A stretch of 32,813 nt of DNA from contig JBKPCD010000122.1 of assembly GCA_046727175.1 (NCBI GenBank), positions 1-32,813 of the forward strand, in the 5' to 3' direction. Origin of the DNA: JBKPCD01 sp046727175 (lineage in GTDB: Bacteria; Acidobacteriota; Vicinamibacteria; Vicinamibacterales; 2-12-FULL-66-21). The translations under genes and the position numbers were made by a program. Below, in pieces: positions 1 to 8,332 of this stretch. The notes under the pieces are model-generated. The model did not search any database, was not told the origin of the DNA, and saw only the letters and a program-made list of their open reading frames with translations. How positions within the stretch are numbered: position 1 is the first letter of the stretch; every line of letters begins with the position of its first letter.

Positions 1-1
1 G

Positions 2-1597
2 CTGCTGATGGTGGTGGTGGCGATCGTGCTCGCAATCGCCTGCATGAATCTCGCTGGGCTCTTGATGGCCAGGGGTATCGGTCGTCGCGGCGAGTTTGCC
101 GTGCGTACGGCGCTCGGTGCCGGTCGCGGACGTCTCGTCCGACAGCTCGTCATTGAAAGTTTAGTAATGTCGTTCTGTGGCGGAGCAGCCGGGATTGTGA
201 TCGCCTATTGGGCCACGCAAGCGCTCGTGGCGCTAACCGCTGGCGTGTTGACCGCTGGAACCTCTGAGGCCATCGGTCTGGATGCGCGTTGCTTGGTCTT
301 TACCTTTGTGGTGTGCACCGCGACGGCGTTGGCTTTCGGCTTGGTGCCGGCGTGGCAGGCGAGTCGAGTCGATCCACAGGCTGCGCTGCGCGAACAGACT
401 CGGGGAGACACCACGGATCGTCGTCATCATCGTGTCAGAAAAGTCCTGGTGGTCACGGAGGTCGCGCTGGCAGTCGTTCTCCTGGTGGGCGCTGGCCTGC
501 TCTTACGCACGCTTTCAAGTCTTGTTCGGGTTAACCTTGGCTTTCAGCCAGCCGAGACTCTCACCATGGGACTGTTCCTGGGCGTCCGACCGCCAGAAGC
601 CCGAAGCGCTGTCATCGATCAGATTCTCGATCGCGTTGAAGCTGTGCCTGGTGTGAGGGCAGCAGGGACCATCCAGTTCCTGCCGCTCAGGGGCATGACT
701 TGTGGAACCGGCTTCTGGCTGGAAGAACAGGCCGTAAGCCGGGATCCATCCCGAACGCTGCCGACCGAGTGCGCGCTTGTCAGTCGTGGGTACTTCGCTG
801 CAATGGGCATCCCGGTTCTGGCCGGCCGGCCGTTCGACCGTCGAGACCGCATGCCTAGTCCTCGTGTCGTGATCGTGAGCGAGTCCTTTGCGAAGCGGTA
901 CTTTCCTGACGGTCGAGTACTTGGGCGACGCATTCTCGTACAGTCGTCGAATCAGGCGCTTGCCGAAATCATCGGTGTGGTTGGAGACGTACGTCACAAT
1001 GGACTGACATCCGATCCGGCGCCCACGGTGTACTTAGTGCACGCGCAAACGCCTGGCTACATCGCTAGTCTCGTTGTCCGGACGAGTGGAGATCCCGTCG
1101 CCCATGCGACGGCGCTCCGTAGCGCCGTTCACGAGGTCGACCCGACGCAAGCAGTCTCTGGGGTTGGAACGATCGAGCAGGACGTAGCGAAAGTGCTCGC
1201 GAGGCCGCGACTTCAAGCTGCTCTGGTAACGGGGTTCGCTGTGATCGCAGTGGTATTGGCCGTGATCGGCGTTTATGGTCTCATAGCCTACGTCGTTACG
1301 CTGCGGACTCACGAGATCGGGATTCGTCTGGCGCTCGGGGCGAGCGGGGAGAAAGTCTTCTTCGAGCTATTCGGGCAAGGCGCACAACTCGTGTTCGCTG
1401 GTCTCGTCGTCGGTGTTGCCACGGCGGTCGCCCTCCGCAAGATTGCTTCGACGTTCGTCTTCGGCGTCACGACCGGAGACCCATTGACGTATCTGGTCGC
1501 CGCCCTGACGTTCTCCGGCGTGGCGCTTGCAGCCGTCATCTTTCCGGCACGCCGCGCATCTCGGATTGAACCGATTAGCGCTTTGCGCTTCGAGTGA
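2..1597 (+). CDS. ADOP-type FtsX/MacB-like permease, 5' end outside window
   Basis: This is the 3' part of a large inner-membrane permease of the MacB/FtsX superfamily, duplicated 'ADOP' type. The reading frame is already open at the window edge, so the ATG at position 8 is an internal Met; compared with the complete copies here, roughly 290 N-terminal residues are missing. The visible part begins inside the first FtsX membrane block, with the typical ARGIGRRGEFAVRTALGA stretch after a helix. It continues through a periplasmic MacB-PCD region (around residues 170-390) and ends in a second FtsX block with HEIGIRLALGAS and the terminal PARRASRIEPISALRF signature. FtsX-type permeases couple ATP hydrolysis by a partner ATPase to periplasmic work, but no ATPase gene is adjacent. 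The substrate is unknown. Confidence 0.9.
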   Translation: MLMVVVAIVLAIACMNLAGLLMARGIGRRGEFAVRTALGAGRGRLVRQLVIESLVMSFCGGAAGIVIAYWATQALVALTAGVLTAGTSEAIGLDARCLVFTFVVCTATALAFGLVPAWQASRVDPQAALREQTRGDTTDRRHHRVRKVLVVTEVALAVVLLVGAGLLLRTLSSLVRVNLGFQPAETLTMGLFLGVRPPEARSAVIDQILDRVEAVPGVRAAGTIQFLPLRGMTCGTGFWLEEQAVSRDPSRTLPTECALVSRGYFAAMGIPVLAGRPFDRRDRMPSPRVVIVSESFAKRYFPDGRVLGRRILVQSSNQALAEIIGVVGDVRHNGLTSDPAPTVYLVHAQTPGYIASLVVRTSGDPVAHATALRSAVHEVDPTQAVSGVGTIEQDVAKVLARPRLQAALVTGFAVIAVVLAVIGVYGLIAYVVTLRTHEIGIRLALGASGEKVFFELFGQGAQLVFAGLVVGVATAVALRKIASTFVFGVTTGDPLTYLVAALTFSGVALAAVIFPARRASRIEPISALRFE

Positions 1598-1911
1598 GAC
1601 ACTCTTCGCTATCAGAACGTGATGCTCCGGAGCGCAGGCGGTTCGATTCACTGCTTGGGATCGGTACTCCAGTCGTCCTTGTATCAACGACTTGGAGCTG
1701 GTGAGCCGCACAGGAATCGAACCTGCTGACTGATGGGCAGCGAAGCTAACGATTACTCCTGTGTGGTCGCCAAGGGTACAGCCATCCCACCTCAACCTGT
1801 GGTTGAGAGTTCCCGCAGCCGACGATGCTGGCACGATTGGGGGCGATGTCTGATCGATAATGGCGACCGGTTTCCAGAGCGGGTCGACGAAGCGTTCCCG
1901 CAGGACGACGC
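1598..1911. other. intergenic region holding only a tRNA-like fragment
   Basis: This 314-bp gap lies between the first permease gene and the DUF4832-type gene, both on plus. I see no convincing gene. The only recognisable structure is the tRNA 3'-end-like sequence on the minus strand at 1699-1735. A promoter for the downstream gene is expected here but no clear -35/-10 pair stands out. Confidence 0.5.
1699..1735 (-). pseudogene. tRNA 3'-end fragment (T-arm, acceptor strand, CCA), possibly tRNA-Lys-derived
   Basis: Read on the minus strand, 1726-1710 forms a 5-bp T-stem with a canonical TTCGATT loop. It is followed by a 7-nt acceptor strand GCGGCTC (1709-1703), discriminator A and an encoded CCA (1701-1699). 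The preceding ATCAGT-like bases resemble the 3' anticodon stem of tRNA-Lys. No matching 5' acceptor strand (GAGCCGC) and no D-arm is found in the next 100 bases, so this is a fragment, not a functional tRNA. Such 3' fragments are typically left at att sites of tRNA-integrating elements, but no integrase is present here. Chance resemblance is possible, although CCA, discriminator, acceptor and T-arm all fall in correct register. Confidence 0.5.
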
Positions 1912-3315
1912 GTGCTTATCGTGAAGCGCTGGCGAGGCGCGAATAGAGCGGCGATCGGATCGGCCAGTCTCCTTTGGCTGTCGACCGCCGTCGTCCTGTC
2001 GGCTCAGACGACGATCGTTCGTCCTGCGGAGATTGATGACATCCTCGTCAATCCTGGCATGGGCATCGAGACGTTTCAGCGCTTCAACGGACAAGCGATC
2101 AACGACGGCGTGCGGTGGTCGGAAGTTGGGCCGGAAAAGGCTTCCGCCGATGCGGGGCCGGTCGATTTCCCTGGCTCCAGCGTGGCGTATCTGCGCTGGT
2201 TCTGGTCGCAGATCGAGCCGCAACGCGCCAGCTACCGCTGGTCGATTCTCGACGAGGCGCTGGCGGAGGCGCATCGGCATGGCCAGCGGCTCGCGTTCCG
2301 CATCATGCCGTACGACGACAAGCACGCGATGCCCGACTGGTACCTCAAGTCGGGAGCGAAACGTGCCAACGCGGTAACGGACAAGGACGGTGCGATCTGG
2401 TCGCCCGATGCCGACGATCCCCTTTATGTAACGTACTGGACTGCGCTGATCGTCGAAGCCGGCAAACGTTACGATGGGCACCCGGATCTCAATCATCTGG
2501 ACGTCTCGACGGTCGGGTATTGGGGAGAAGGATGGGGACCGTATCTTCCCAGCTGGTCGACTCAGCAGCAGCTCATCGACGTGTACTTCACGGCCTTCAC
2601 GCGCACGCCGCTGCTGATGAATTTCGACGCACTGCCCGCGCTGCAGTATGGCGTGAAGCGCGGCGGCGGCTGGCGTCTGGACTGCTGGGGCGACATGGGC
2701 GCGCCGGGCCGCAGCTTCGCGCACATGAAGGACTTCTATCCGCAACAGCTCGCGCGCGGCGGGCTACAGGAAGCGTGGCGAAGTCATCCGGTCGCCCTCG
2801 AGACATGCTGGGTACCCGAGCAGTGGTATCAGTGGAACTTCCCGCTGAAACCCATTCTCGACCAGGCGCTTCGCTGGCACGCCTCCACGATCAATATCAA
2901 ATCCAGCCGGATCCCTGCCGAATGGCGATCTGCTTTCAACGAGTTTCAGAAGCAGATCGGATACCGGTTCGTGCTGAAACGGCTGGAGTATCCGGCGCAC
3001 GTTGCCCGAGGCACGATGGCGCCCGTTACCATGTGGTGGTTCAACGCCGGTGTGGCACCGGTCTACCAGCCCTACACGCTCGCGCTCGCGATCGGCGACA
3101 CGCTCGTACCGCTCCATGCCGACGTTACCCAGTGGCTGCCCGGGGATGCTGTGGTCGAACACCCGATCGCTGTGCCGCGCGAGCTGGCGCCAGGCCGCTA
3201 TCCGCTTCGTGTTGCGCTGCTCGATCCGGTCACGCGACGGCCGGCCATCCGCCTCGCCATTACGGGACGGCAGGACGACGGGTGGTATCAGGTGGGTGAG
3301 ATCGTGATCGAGTAA
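1912..3315 (+). CDS. secreted DUF4832-like putative glycoside hydrolase (TIM barrel)
   Basis: A 467-residue exported protein. The GTG start at 1912 follows AGGACGA; a second in-frame GTG at 1921 is equally possible. A signal peptide is evident: KRWR, a hydrophobic stretch, then LSAQ near residue 31. The mature N-terminus has the NPGMGIETF motif typical of DUF4832-containing proteins. A TIM-barrel-like domain follows, with WSQIEPQR near residue 100 and YWGEGWGP near residue 205. Its acidic residues in YWGEGWG are plausible catalytic candidates. The last 130 residues form a beta-rich DUF4832-like region with WWFNAGVAPVY. Family members are predicted glycosidases acting on polysaccharides, with substrate undefined. 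It stands alone; no transporter or regulator is adjacent. Confidence 0.65.
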   Translation: MLIVKRWRGANRAAIGSASLLWLSTAVVLSAQTTIVRPAEIDDILVNPGMGIETFQRFNGQAINDGVRWSEVGPEKASADAGPVDFPGSSVAYLRWFWSQIEPQRASYRWSILDEALAEAHRHGQRLAFRIMPYDDKHAMPDWYLKSGAKRANAVTDKDGAIWSPDADDPLYVTYWTALIVEAGKRYDGHPDLNHLDVSTVGYWGEGWGPYLPSWSTQQQLIDVYFTAFTRTPLLMNFDALPALQYGVKRGGGWRLDCWGDMGAPGRSFAHMKDFYPQQLARGGLQEAWRSHPVALETCWVPEQWYQWNFPLKPILDQALRWHASTINIKSSRIPAEWRSAFNEFQKQIGYRFVLKRLEYPAHVARGTMAPVTMWWFNAGVAPVYQPYTLALAIGDTLVPLHADVTQWLPGDAVVEHPIAVPRELAPGRYPLRVALLDPVTRRPAIRLAITGRQDDGWYQVGEIVIE

Positions 3316-3776
3316 ACTCGCAATCCAGACGACCAGAGTCGCCTGTCATGGCGAGCCGAGTGTAGCGCGTCAGACGCGAAGCGATGATAGACGAAGTCGG
3401 CGAGAAGCAGCGCTGTCAACCGGAGATGTCGTGCCGACGAGTACGCACGGCACGGCCTGGATGCGCGCCCAGGGCCCCATGTGGGCTTCGCGCGTGTCGT
3501 CGAGCTGAATGCCCGAAAAAGAATAGGCGTTAAAACCCGATCTGGCGACACGTCATCGAGGGCGATCGAATTTTTGGCGCGGTACGCTGAAAGGAAGGTC
3601 GCATCTCCGATGAGATCGAGAGCCGGACTCGAGTTTCCAGCCCCCGTTTTGTCGTCTCTTCTGGCTTTTCCCGCTTTGGCTAGATATCTGGCTCCGCCCT
3701 CGCGCAGTCTGATCGAATGCTCGCGAAGCTGATTGAACTCCTTCAGCGTCTCTATGACGTCCTCGAGACCAGCCAT
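3288..3776 (-). CDS. hypothetical small protein with good RBS, doubtful
   Basis: An open frame of 162 codons begins with ATG at 3776, nine bases after AAGGAG (AAGGAGAAGGGTGAG before the start), one of the better ribosome-binding sites in the area. The first 50 residues are charged and helical (MAGLEDVIETLKEFNQLREH and onward) and look protein-like. The remainder is Arg/Ser-rich with poor character and overlaps the 3' end of the plus-strand DUF4832-type gene by 28 bp. The true gene may therefore be a short or frameshifted protein of 50-80 residues. I do not recognise a family. The surrounding DNA is less GC-rich than its neighbours. Confidence 0.3.
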   Translation of the reverse strand: MAGLEDVIETLKEFNQLREHSIRLREGGARYLAKAGKARRDDKTGAGNSSPALDLIGDATFLSAYRAKNSIALDDVSPDRVLTPILFRAFSSTTRAKPTWGPGRASRPCRAYSSARHLRLTALLLADFVYHRFASDALHSARHDRRLWSSGLRVYSITISPT

Positions 3777-4109
3777 CTCACCCTTCTCCTTGCCTCTAAT
3801 CCGCGGCCTGAATGTCTGGATAGTGTCACACACGGACCAGCCCGTCGTTGACACTGCTGTCACCCGTCTCGGGACGGTAAAGCGACAGCTTCGGATAGCG
3901 AAGGATGCCTCAGTTGCCGGGTTTGTTGACACCCAGGGCGATCAGGACGAGCGCAACTGTCATGAGCATCCAGCCAGGATGAAGGCCGAGCGGTGAGCCG
4001 GACCGAGCCGGAGATCGCGAATGCACAGGCTGGCAGAGCTGCGCCCCGCTGACCTCGTCCCGCGATTCCGCACAACCCTTCCCAGGCCGCCCACGTCTAA
4101 GCTCACGAC
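3316..4109. other. gene-poor 0.8-kb region
   Basis: No confident gene lies between the DUF4832-type gene and the second ADOP permease. Two weak minus-strand candidates are listed separately: the ORF at 3288-3776 and the membrane micro-ORF at 3910-4026. Composition is visibly more mixed at 3510-3700, with A/T-rich patches unlike the neighbouring genes. This would fit a decayed or transferred segment. No repeats, RNA genes or insertion sequence ends were recognised. Confidence 0.4.
3910..4026 (-). CDS. possible micro-ORF with one membrane helix
   Basis: Starting from a GTG at 4026, this minus-strand frame encodes 38 residues. It ends PGWMLMTVALVLIALGV followed by NKPGN and a stop, which is one credible transmembrane helix. 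There is no clear Shine-Dalgarno sequence. It could be a small membrane protein, the relic C-terminus of a larger one, or chance. I cannot assign a family. Confidence 0.2.
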   Translation of the reverse strand: MHSRSPARSGSPLGLHPGWMLMTVALVLIALGVNKPGN

Positions 4110-6641
4110 ATGTTCAGCACGCTCCTGCGCGAAGTGCGGTTCGCTCTGCGAGGGCTGCTCCGAGATCGCGGATTTGCCGTGACCGCGCTGCTCTCGATTG
4201 GCCTCGGCGTCGGGGCCAATGCCGCGATCTTCTCACTTGTCGATCAGGCGCTCTTTCGATTGCTCCCGGTTCGCGATCCGGGGAACCTGGTCCTGCTCGA
4301 CTGGCGCGGTTCGTTCGTCGGCCACGGCTGGGGCAGCGACAACCTGATGTCGTACCCGTTCTACAAGGATCTCCGCGACGGCACGGACGTGTTCGACGGC
4401 GTCTTCGGCCGGGCGCCGACGTCGGTGAATCTGGCGTTCGAGAACCGTGCCGAGCCAGTCGGGGCCGAGATCGTGACGGGGTCGTACTTCTCGGTGCTCG
4501 GCGTTCGTCCGTGGCTCGGACGGCTGATCAGCGAGGCCGATGATCAGCAGCGCGGTGCGCACGCCGTCGTCGTCGTGTCGTTCGACTACTGGCGAACCCA
4601 CCTCGCCGCCCGCGCCGATATCGTCGGGCGCACCGTGCTGATCAACACGCATCCGATGACGATCATCGGCGTGGCGGCGCCAGAATTCCACGGCATCGAC
4701 TGGGGCCAGGTCCCGTCGTTGTGGATCCCGACGATGATGAAGCGGGAGGCGACGCCCGATTTCGACTGGCTCGACGATCGGCGCGGCCGGTGGATGCACG
4801 TGTTCGGCCGGCTCAAGTCGGGCATGTCGATCGAGGGCGCGCAAGCGGCGTTGCAGCCGTGGTTCAAGGCGATGCTCGAGAGCGACACGCGGCGCGAGGA
4901 CTGGCCGGCGGTCACGGCGGATCAGCAGCGCCGTTATCTGGCGTCGTCGCTCGCCTTGATCTCCGCGGGGAGCGGGCGGTCCGATCTGAGGGGACGTCTC
5001 GAGCAGCCGCTGCTCGTCCTTCTCGCGGCGACCGCGATCGTGCTGGTTCTCGCCTGCGTGAACGTTGCGAACCTGTATCTGGCTCGGGGGTTCGCGCGCC
5101 GCCGGGAAACCGCGCTGCGTCTGGCGCTGGGGGCCTCGCGCGGCCGCATCGTGCGGGAACTGCTGGTGCAGAGCCTTATTCTGGCTTTGGGGGGCGCTGC
5201 GCTCGGCCTGCTGATTGCGCCGGGCGTCATCCGGGCGCTCGTGTCGTTTCTCCCGGCCGCCACGTCCGGTATCGATCTCGTCACCGATATCAATCCTCGA
5301 GTTTTCACGTTCGCGCTGGCCGCCGCATGCGTGACCGCCGTGCTCTTCACCCTGGCCCCCGCATTTCGCGCCGCGCGCGCGCATCCCTCACTCGCCCTGA
5401 AGGAATCGTCCTCCGGCGTCAGCGGCGGCGTTCGCCTCCGCAAGATCCTCGTGATCGGACAGATTGCGCTGGCGCTGGTGCTCCTCATGGGAGCAGGCCT
5501 GTTCGTGCGTACGCTGGCGAGCCTGCGCGCCAAGGGCCCAGGCTTTGCGACGGCGAACACCGTTCTGCTGCGCATCGACGCGGCCCGGAGCGGCTACGAC
5601 GCTCAGCGGGCGTCGAGGTTGATGCACACGCTGCTCGATAGGTTCCGAGCGCTTCCGGAGGTGGAGAAGGCGTCCATCTCGGTCGCCGAGCTGCTCGCCG
5701 GCGGCAGCTGGAATCAGCCGGCCACAATTGATAACGGGCGGCGACGGATCGTGACCGACGGGGTCGTCCACTGCAACGCCATCAGCCCGGGGTTTTTCGA
5801 CACGCTCGGCGTGCCGATCCTCGCCGGGAGAGATTTCACCGAACGTGACGCGCGCGACGATGCCGATGTGATCGCCATCGAGAAGAGCGAGGAGTTTCCG
5901 TTCCGATCCGCGATCATCAACGAGAGCCTGGCGCGACGCTACTTCGGCAACGCCAACCCGATCGGCGCCCGTCTCGGTCTCGGCAATCGGCCCGACACCC
6001 GTACGACCGTCACCATTGTCGGCGTCGTCAGGACGTTCAGCTATCGCGGGATCCGTCAGACCGACGATCAGGCGTTCTTTCCGATGTTCGAGACGTCGAT
6101 GGGCGGCGGCGGTTTCTGGATCCGCACGCGCGTAGACGCCCGGTCCGCGTTTCCTGCAATCCGCGGCGTCGTGCGCTCCGTGGATCCAACGCTGCCAATC
6201 ACGAGGATAATCACCGTCGACGATCAGCTCAATCGGCTGCTCGCAAACGAGCGGCTGCTGGCAATGCTCGCGACCGCGTTCGCCGGCCTGGCGATCCTGC
6301 TCGCGGTCGTAGGGGTTTACGGTGTCATGGCCTTCGTCGTGGCGAGTCGCACGCGCGAGATGGGCATCCGCATGGCGCTCGGCGCAACCCGCGCGTCAGC
6401 AGTCTCGCTGATCCTTCGGGACGCGATGGTGATGCTCGGTTGCGGGGTCGTGATTGCCCTGCCGTCGGTGTGGTTGTTCGGCGGCCTGATCGGAAGCCAG
6501 CTGTTTGGCGTGCAGCCGACCGACTGGCCGACCATCGCGGGAGCGGCCTCACTGATCGCACTGGCCGCGTTCGGCGCGAGCGCACTGCCGGTTCGGCGCG
6601 CGACCGCGATCGATCCCATCCGTGCGCTGCGCTCCGAGTAG
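4110..6641 (+). CDS. ADOP-type FtsX/MacB-like permease
   Basis: A complete 843-residue inner-membrane permease of the duplicated FtsX/MacB type. The order is: N-terminal helix with LRDRGFAVTALLSIGLGVGA (from about residue 18); periplasmic MacB-PCD domain (about 60-270); first FtsX block of three helices (about 300-420) with ARGFARRRETALRLALGA; a linker helix near 445; a second MacB-PCD (about 470-700); and a second FtsX block ending PVRRATAIDPIRALRSE. The ATG at 4110 matches the usual family N-terminus, although no strong Shine-Dalgarno sequence precedes it. Family members are thought to act with a MacB/LolD-like ATPase or mechanically in the envelope; none is encoded nearby. Substrate unknown. 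It shares layout with the permeases at 2-1597 and 25864-28329. Confidence 0.93.
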   Translation: MFSTLLREVRFALRGLLRDRGFAVTALLSIGLGVGANAAIFSLVDQALFRLLPVRDPGNLVLLDWRGSFVGHGWGSDNLMSYPFYKDLRDGTDVFDGVFGRAPTSVNLAFENRAEPVGAEIVTGSYFSVLGVRPWLGRLISEADDQQRGAHAVVVVSFDYWRTHLAARADIVGRTVLINTHPMTIIGVAAPEFHGIDWGQVPSLWIPTMMKREATPDFDWLDDRRGRWMHVFGRLKSGMSIEGAQAALQPWFKAMLESDTRREDWPAVTADQQRRYLASSLALISAGSGRSDLRGRLEQPLLVLLAATAIVLVLACVNVANLYLARGFARRRETALRLALGASRGRIVRELLVQSLILALGGAALGLLIAPGVIRALVSFLPAATSGIDLVTDINPRVFTFALAAACVTAVLFTLAPAFRAARAHPSLALKESSSGVSGGVRLRKILVIGQIALALVLLMGAGLFVRTLASLRAKGPGFATANTVLLRIDAARSGYDAQRASRLMHTLLDRFRALPEVEKASISVAELLAGGSWNQPATIDNGRRRIVTDGVVHCNAISPGFFDTLGVPILAGRDFTERDARDDADVIAIEKSEEFPFRSAIINESLARRYFGNANPIGARLGLGNRPDTRTTVTIVGVVRTFSYRGIRQTDDQAFFPMFETSMGGGGFWIRTRVDARSAFPAIRGVVRSVDPTLPITRIITVDDQLNRLLANERLLAMLATAFAGLAILLAVVGVYGVMAFVVASRTREMGIRMALGATRASAVSLILRDAMVMLGCGVVIALPSVWLFGGLIGSQLFGVQPTDWPTIAGAASLIALAAFGASALPVRRATAIDPIRALRSE

Positions 6642-6675
6642 GCCGCTGACTTCCACAGCCTCTCTCGGAACTCCT

Positions 6676-6700
6676 CGGCCGCCGCGAAATCGCGCGGCCG
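6676..6700. terminator. strong GC hairpin downstream of ADOP permease
   Basis: CGGCCG (6676-6681) pairs with CGGCCG (6695-6700). Four further pairs, CGCG/CGCG, close an AAAT tetraloop, with C6682 bulged: ten pairs in total, 35 bp after the stop at 6641. No T-run follows, so it would be a non-canonical or Rho-assisted terminator, or simply an RNA-stabilising hairpin. Confidence 0.4.
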
Positions 6701-6840
6701 CCTCGGACGATGGCGCCAAGCACCACCGGTGCAAGATCGCGGGGAGACGCTCGACGAATCCAACGTGTCACGTCGATCGCCAGATCGGCGTTAGTCGGGA
6801 GTCGACGCGTCGCTCCTGCCGCGCTGCGGCTGCCTGTAGC

Positions 6841-6990
6841 TCTTTCACGATATTTCTGCGCGTTGGGCTCCTAGCTATTCGCAGTATCGATCCCAACGCT
6901 TGGTATTCGGCAACTCTCTCGTCGTGCTGGTGGTGATTGCTGCCCTCGCTGGGTCGGTCCTCCATAACCGGGCCGTTGGCCTGGTGCGAC
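6841..6990 (+). pseudogene. possible decayed ADOP permease C-terminus
   Basis: On the plus strand, one frame reads SIDPNAWYSATL and is then interrupted. In the neighbouring frame, from about 6921, it continues LVVLVVIAALAGSVL, then NRAVGLVRPSADD. Joined, these mimic the last 50 residues of ADOP permeases: a DP-containing loop, a hydrophobic helix, then a PARRAxRVDPxxALR-like tail. One frameshift and a degraded tail would explain it. It lies just downstream of an intact ADOP gene, so it may be the stump of a former tandem copy. The similarity is short and judged by eye; chance hydrophobicity remains possible. Confidence 0.33.
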
Positions 6991-6992
6991 CG

Positions 6993-8030
6993 TCAGCGGA
7001 TGACGAAGCGTTGTTCCCGCAGGACGGTCCCATCGGCTCCCCGCAGCTCGACTTTCCAGTCGCCTGCTCGTTCTGGGCTGATGGTATTGCTGCTGAACGT
7101 CCGATACCCTCTGCCTGGACTCGCGGCCACACGAAGCCGCCTGACCTGCTGCACGCGTTCGCCCCGGTACCAGCGATGCTCCACGGTCGTATCCGCGTTC
7201 GTCAGCAGTCGAGTGTAGAAAATGTACGTGCCAGGTTGCGCATCGCCGTTCACTGGCGCGCACTGCCAGTCGGGTGACCCTCTCTTTTCGAGGGCACTGC
7301 ACAATTGAGCGTTCAGCACGCCCACTGATGCCGACGTGATGCTCGTCTTGGGCGGGTTGGGACGTTCGACAGGCGCCGGCGTCGTATCAGCACGTCTCTC
7401 AAGTGTGACCGTGGGTTGGGGCTTACCTATGAGGGCCGGTGTCGTCACCGACGTTGCCGGCGAGTCATTGGCAGACGACCTGTTCTGAGCCTGCGGGAGG
7501 GGAACTGACGTGTCGGTGGTCCCCCGCCTTTGCATGGCGAACGCGACGGCGACAACTACGGCCACGCCGAGAGCGGCCACAGCAATCGTGCGAGACGGCC
7601 ACGTCCTGCCGGGCGTGTAACCCGGCAGCACCGGCTCGGGCTGCGTCTCGGCCTCAGGTTGTGGCGACGAGGTCTCGTCATCTGACCCGGCGGCCGGTGG
7701 CTTCCAGAAAGGAATCTCGTGCGCCGCGCAGAAGTCCACAAGGTTCTTGAGGCTAGTAGTGATGAACGGATGCCCTGGGCCGAGCGAGGCCACCGCAATC
7801 GCGTGGGCGCGTCGGTACCCACGCTCGGCCTCGTCTAACTTGTTCGTGCGCTCGCATACGAGGGCGAGGTTGTTTAGCGTGCTCGCGAGGTCCGGGTGGA
7901 GGGACCCGAGGCTGAGTTCCTGTATGGCGGCGGCCTCACGCAACAGGCGCTCGGCTTCGAAATAGTCGCCGGCAGCGGCGGCTTGCTGCGCCGCCTCGAT
8001 GATGGGAGCAGGATCGAGCACATCGGTCAT
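6993..8030 (-). CDS. TPR protein with central membrane anchor and C-terminal DUF2914
   Basis: A 345-residue protein in three parts. Residues 10-100 are kinesin-light-chain-type TPR repeats (ASTLNNLALVCERTNKLDEA; AHAIAVASLGPGHPF), which usually mediate protein contacts. A Pro/Glu-rich linker leads to one transmembrane helix at about 148-166. A further disordered Thr/Pro/Ser-rich linker leads to a C-terminal DUF2914-type domain (about 255-345). That domain has VEHRWYRGE, a GYRTFSS element, GDWKVELRGADG and terminal EQRFVI. The topology is probably cytoplasmic TPR and periplasmic DUF2914, since positive residues follow the helix weakly. DUF2914 has no established activity. The ATG at 8030 gives a natural N-terminus but lacks a strong RBS. 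It is transcribed alone, divergently from the PHP/amidase pair. Confidence 0.75.
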   Translation of the reverse strand: MTDVLDPAPIIEAAQQAAAAGDYFEAERLLREAAAIQELSLGSLHPDLASTLNNLALVCERTNKLDEAERGYRRAHAIAVASLGPGHPFITTSLKNLVDFCAAHEIPFWKPPAAGSDDETSSPQPEAETQPEPVLPGYTPGRTWPSRTIAVAALGVAVVVAVAFAMQRRGTTDTSVPLPQAQNRSSANDSPATSVTTPALIGKPQPTVTLERRADTTPAPVERPNPPKTSITSASVGVLNAQLCSALEKRGSPDWQCAPVNGDAQPGTYIFYTRLLTNADTTVEHRWYRGERVQQVRRLRVAASPGRGYRTFSSNTISPERAGDWKVELRGADGTVLREQRFVIR

Positions 8031-8332
8031 GGGTCAGGCTGTGAAGCACTTTAAGCTACTCGCTTCTCGAAGCAAAGGGGGTCGTGGCGCGCTTACACAC
8101 GAGCCTTGGAGCGGCCCAGACCTGACGACGCAGCGGTGTGCGCTCCGTGATTTACTCCTCATAAGTCGCTAGCGAAGTGTCTACCCAAACCCAGGACTGG
8201 ACGGGCCAACGTCGGCGCGGAGACAGGACCTGAGCGTTCAGGCTGAATTCCAGTCCTTGCGCAGTGACTTTCTAAAGAACTCCTCGCCCCCGTGGACGTT
8301 GCCCACTCTGTGCGGCGACGATAAGGTAGGGC
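8031..8332. other. divergent intergenic region, 302 bp
   Basis: This region separates the minus-strand TPR-DUF2914 gene from the plus-strand PHP hydrolase gene and must hold both promoters. I see no gene, no strong repeat and no clear sigma-70 or sigma-54 consensus. A small GCTTC/GAAGC hairpin lies near 8062-8073. Confidence 0.4.

Larger units (their letters stand above)
6642..6992. other. intergenic region with hairpin and a possible permease remnant
   Basis: This 351-bp space separates the end of the plus-strand ADOP gene from the end of the minus-strand TPR-DUF2914 gene. It contains a strong hairpin (6676-6700) and a stretch at 6841-6990 whose split translation resembles an ADOP C-terminus. 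No intact gene is supported. Confidence 0.5.

Noticed and set aside
1744..1770. ANDYS-like plus-strand peptide near the tRNA fragment, suggesting a tmRNA tag
   Set aside because: It lies on the opposite strand to the tRNA-like 3' end, with no tmRNA pseudoknots or tag stop in place.
1699..1774. Complete tRNA on minus
   Set aside because: The 76-nt span from the CCA has no matching 5' acceptor strand, no D-arm and no anticodon stem; only the 3' portion fits.
1792..2745. Minus-strand open frame opposite the DUF4832-type gene
   Set aside because: No signal peptide, motif or RBS, whereas the plus strand has a signal peptide and family motifs.
4233..5384. 383-codon minus-strand open frame inside the second ADOP permease
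   Set aside because: It is low-complexity His/Arg/Glu-rich translation antisense to a complete, motif-bearing permease.
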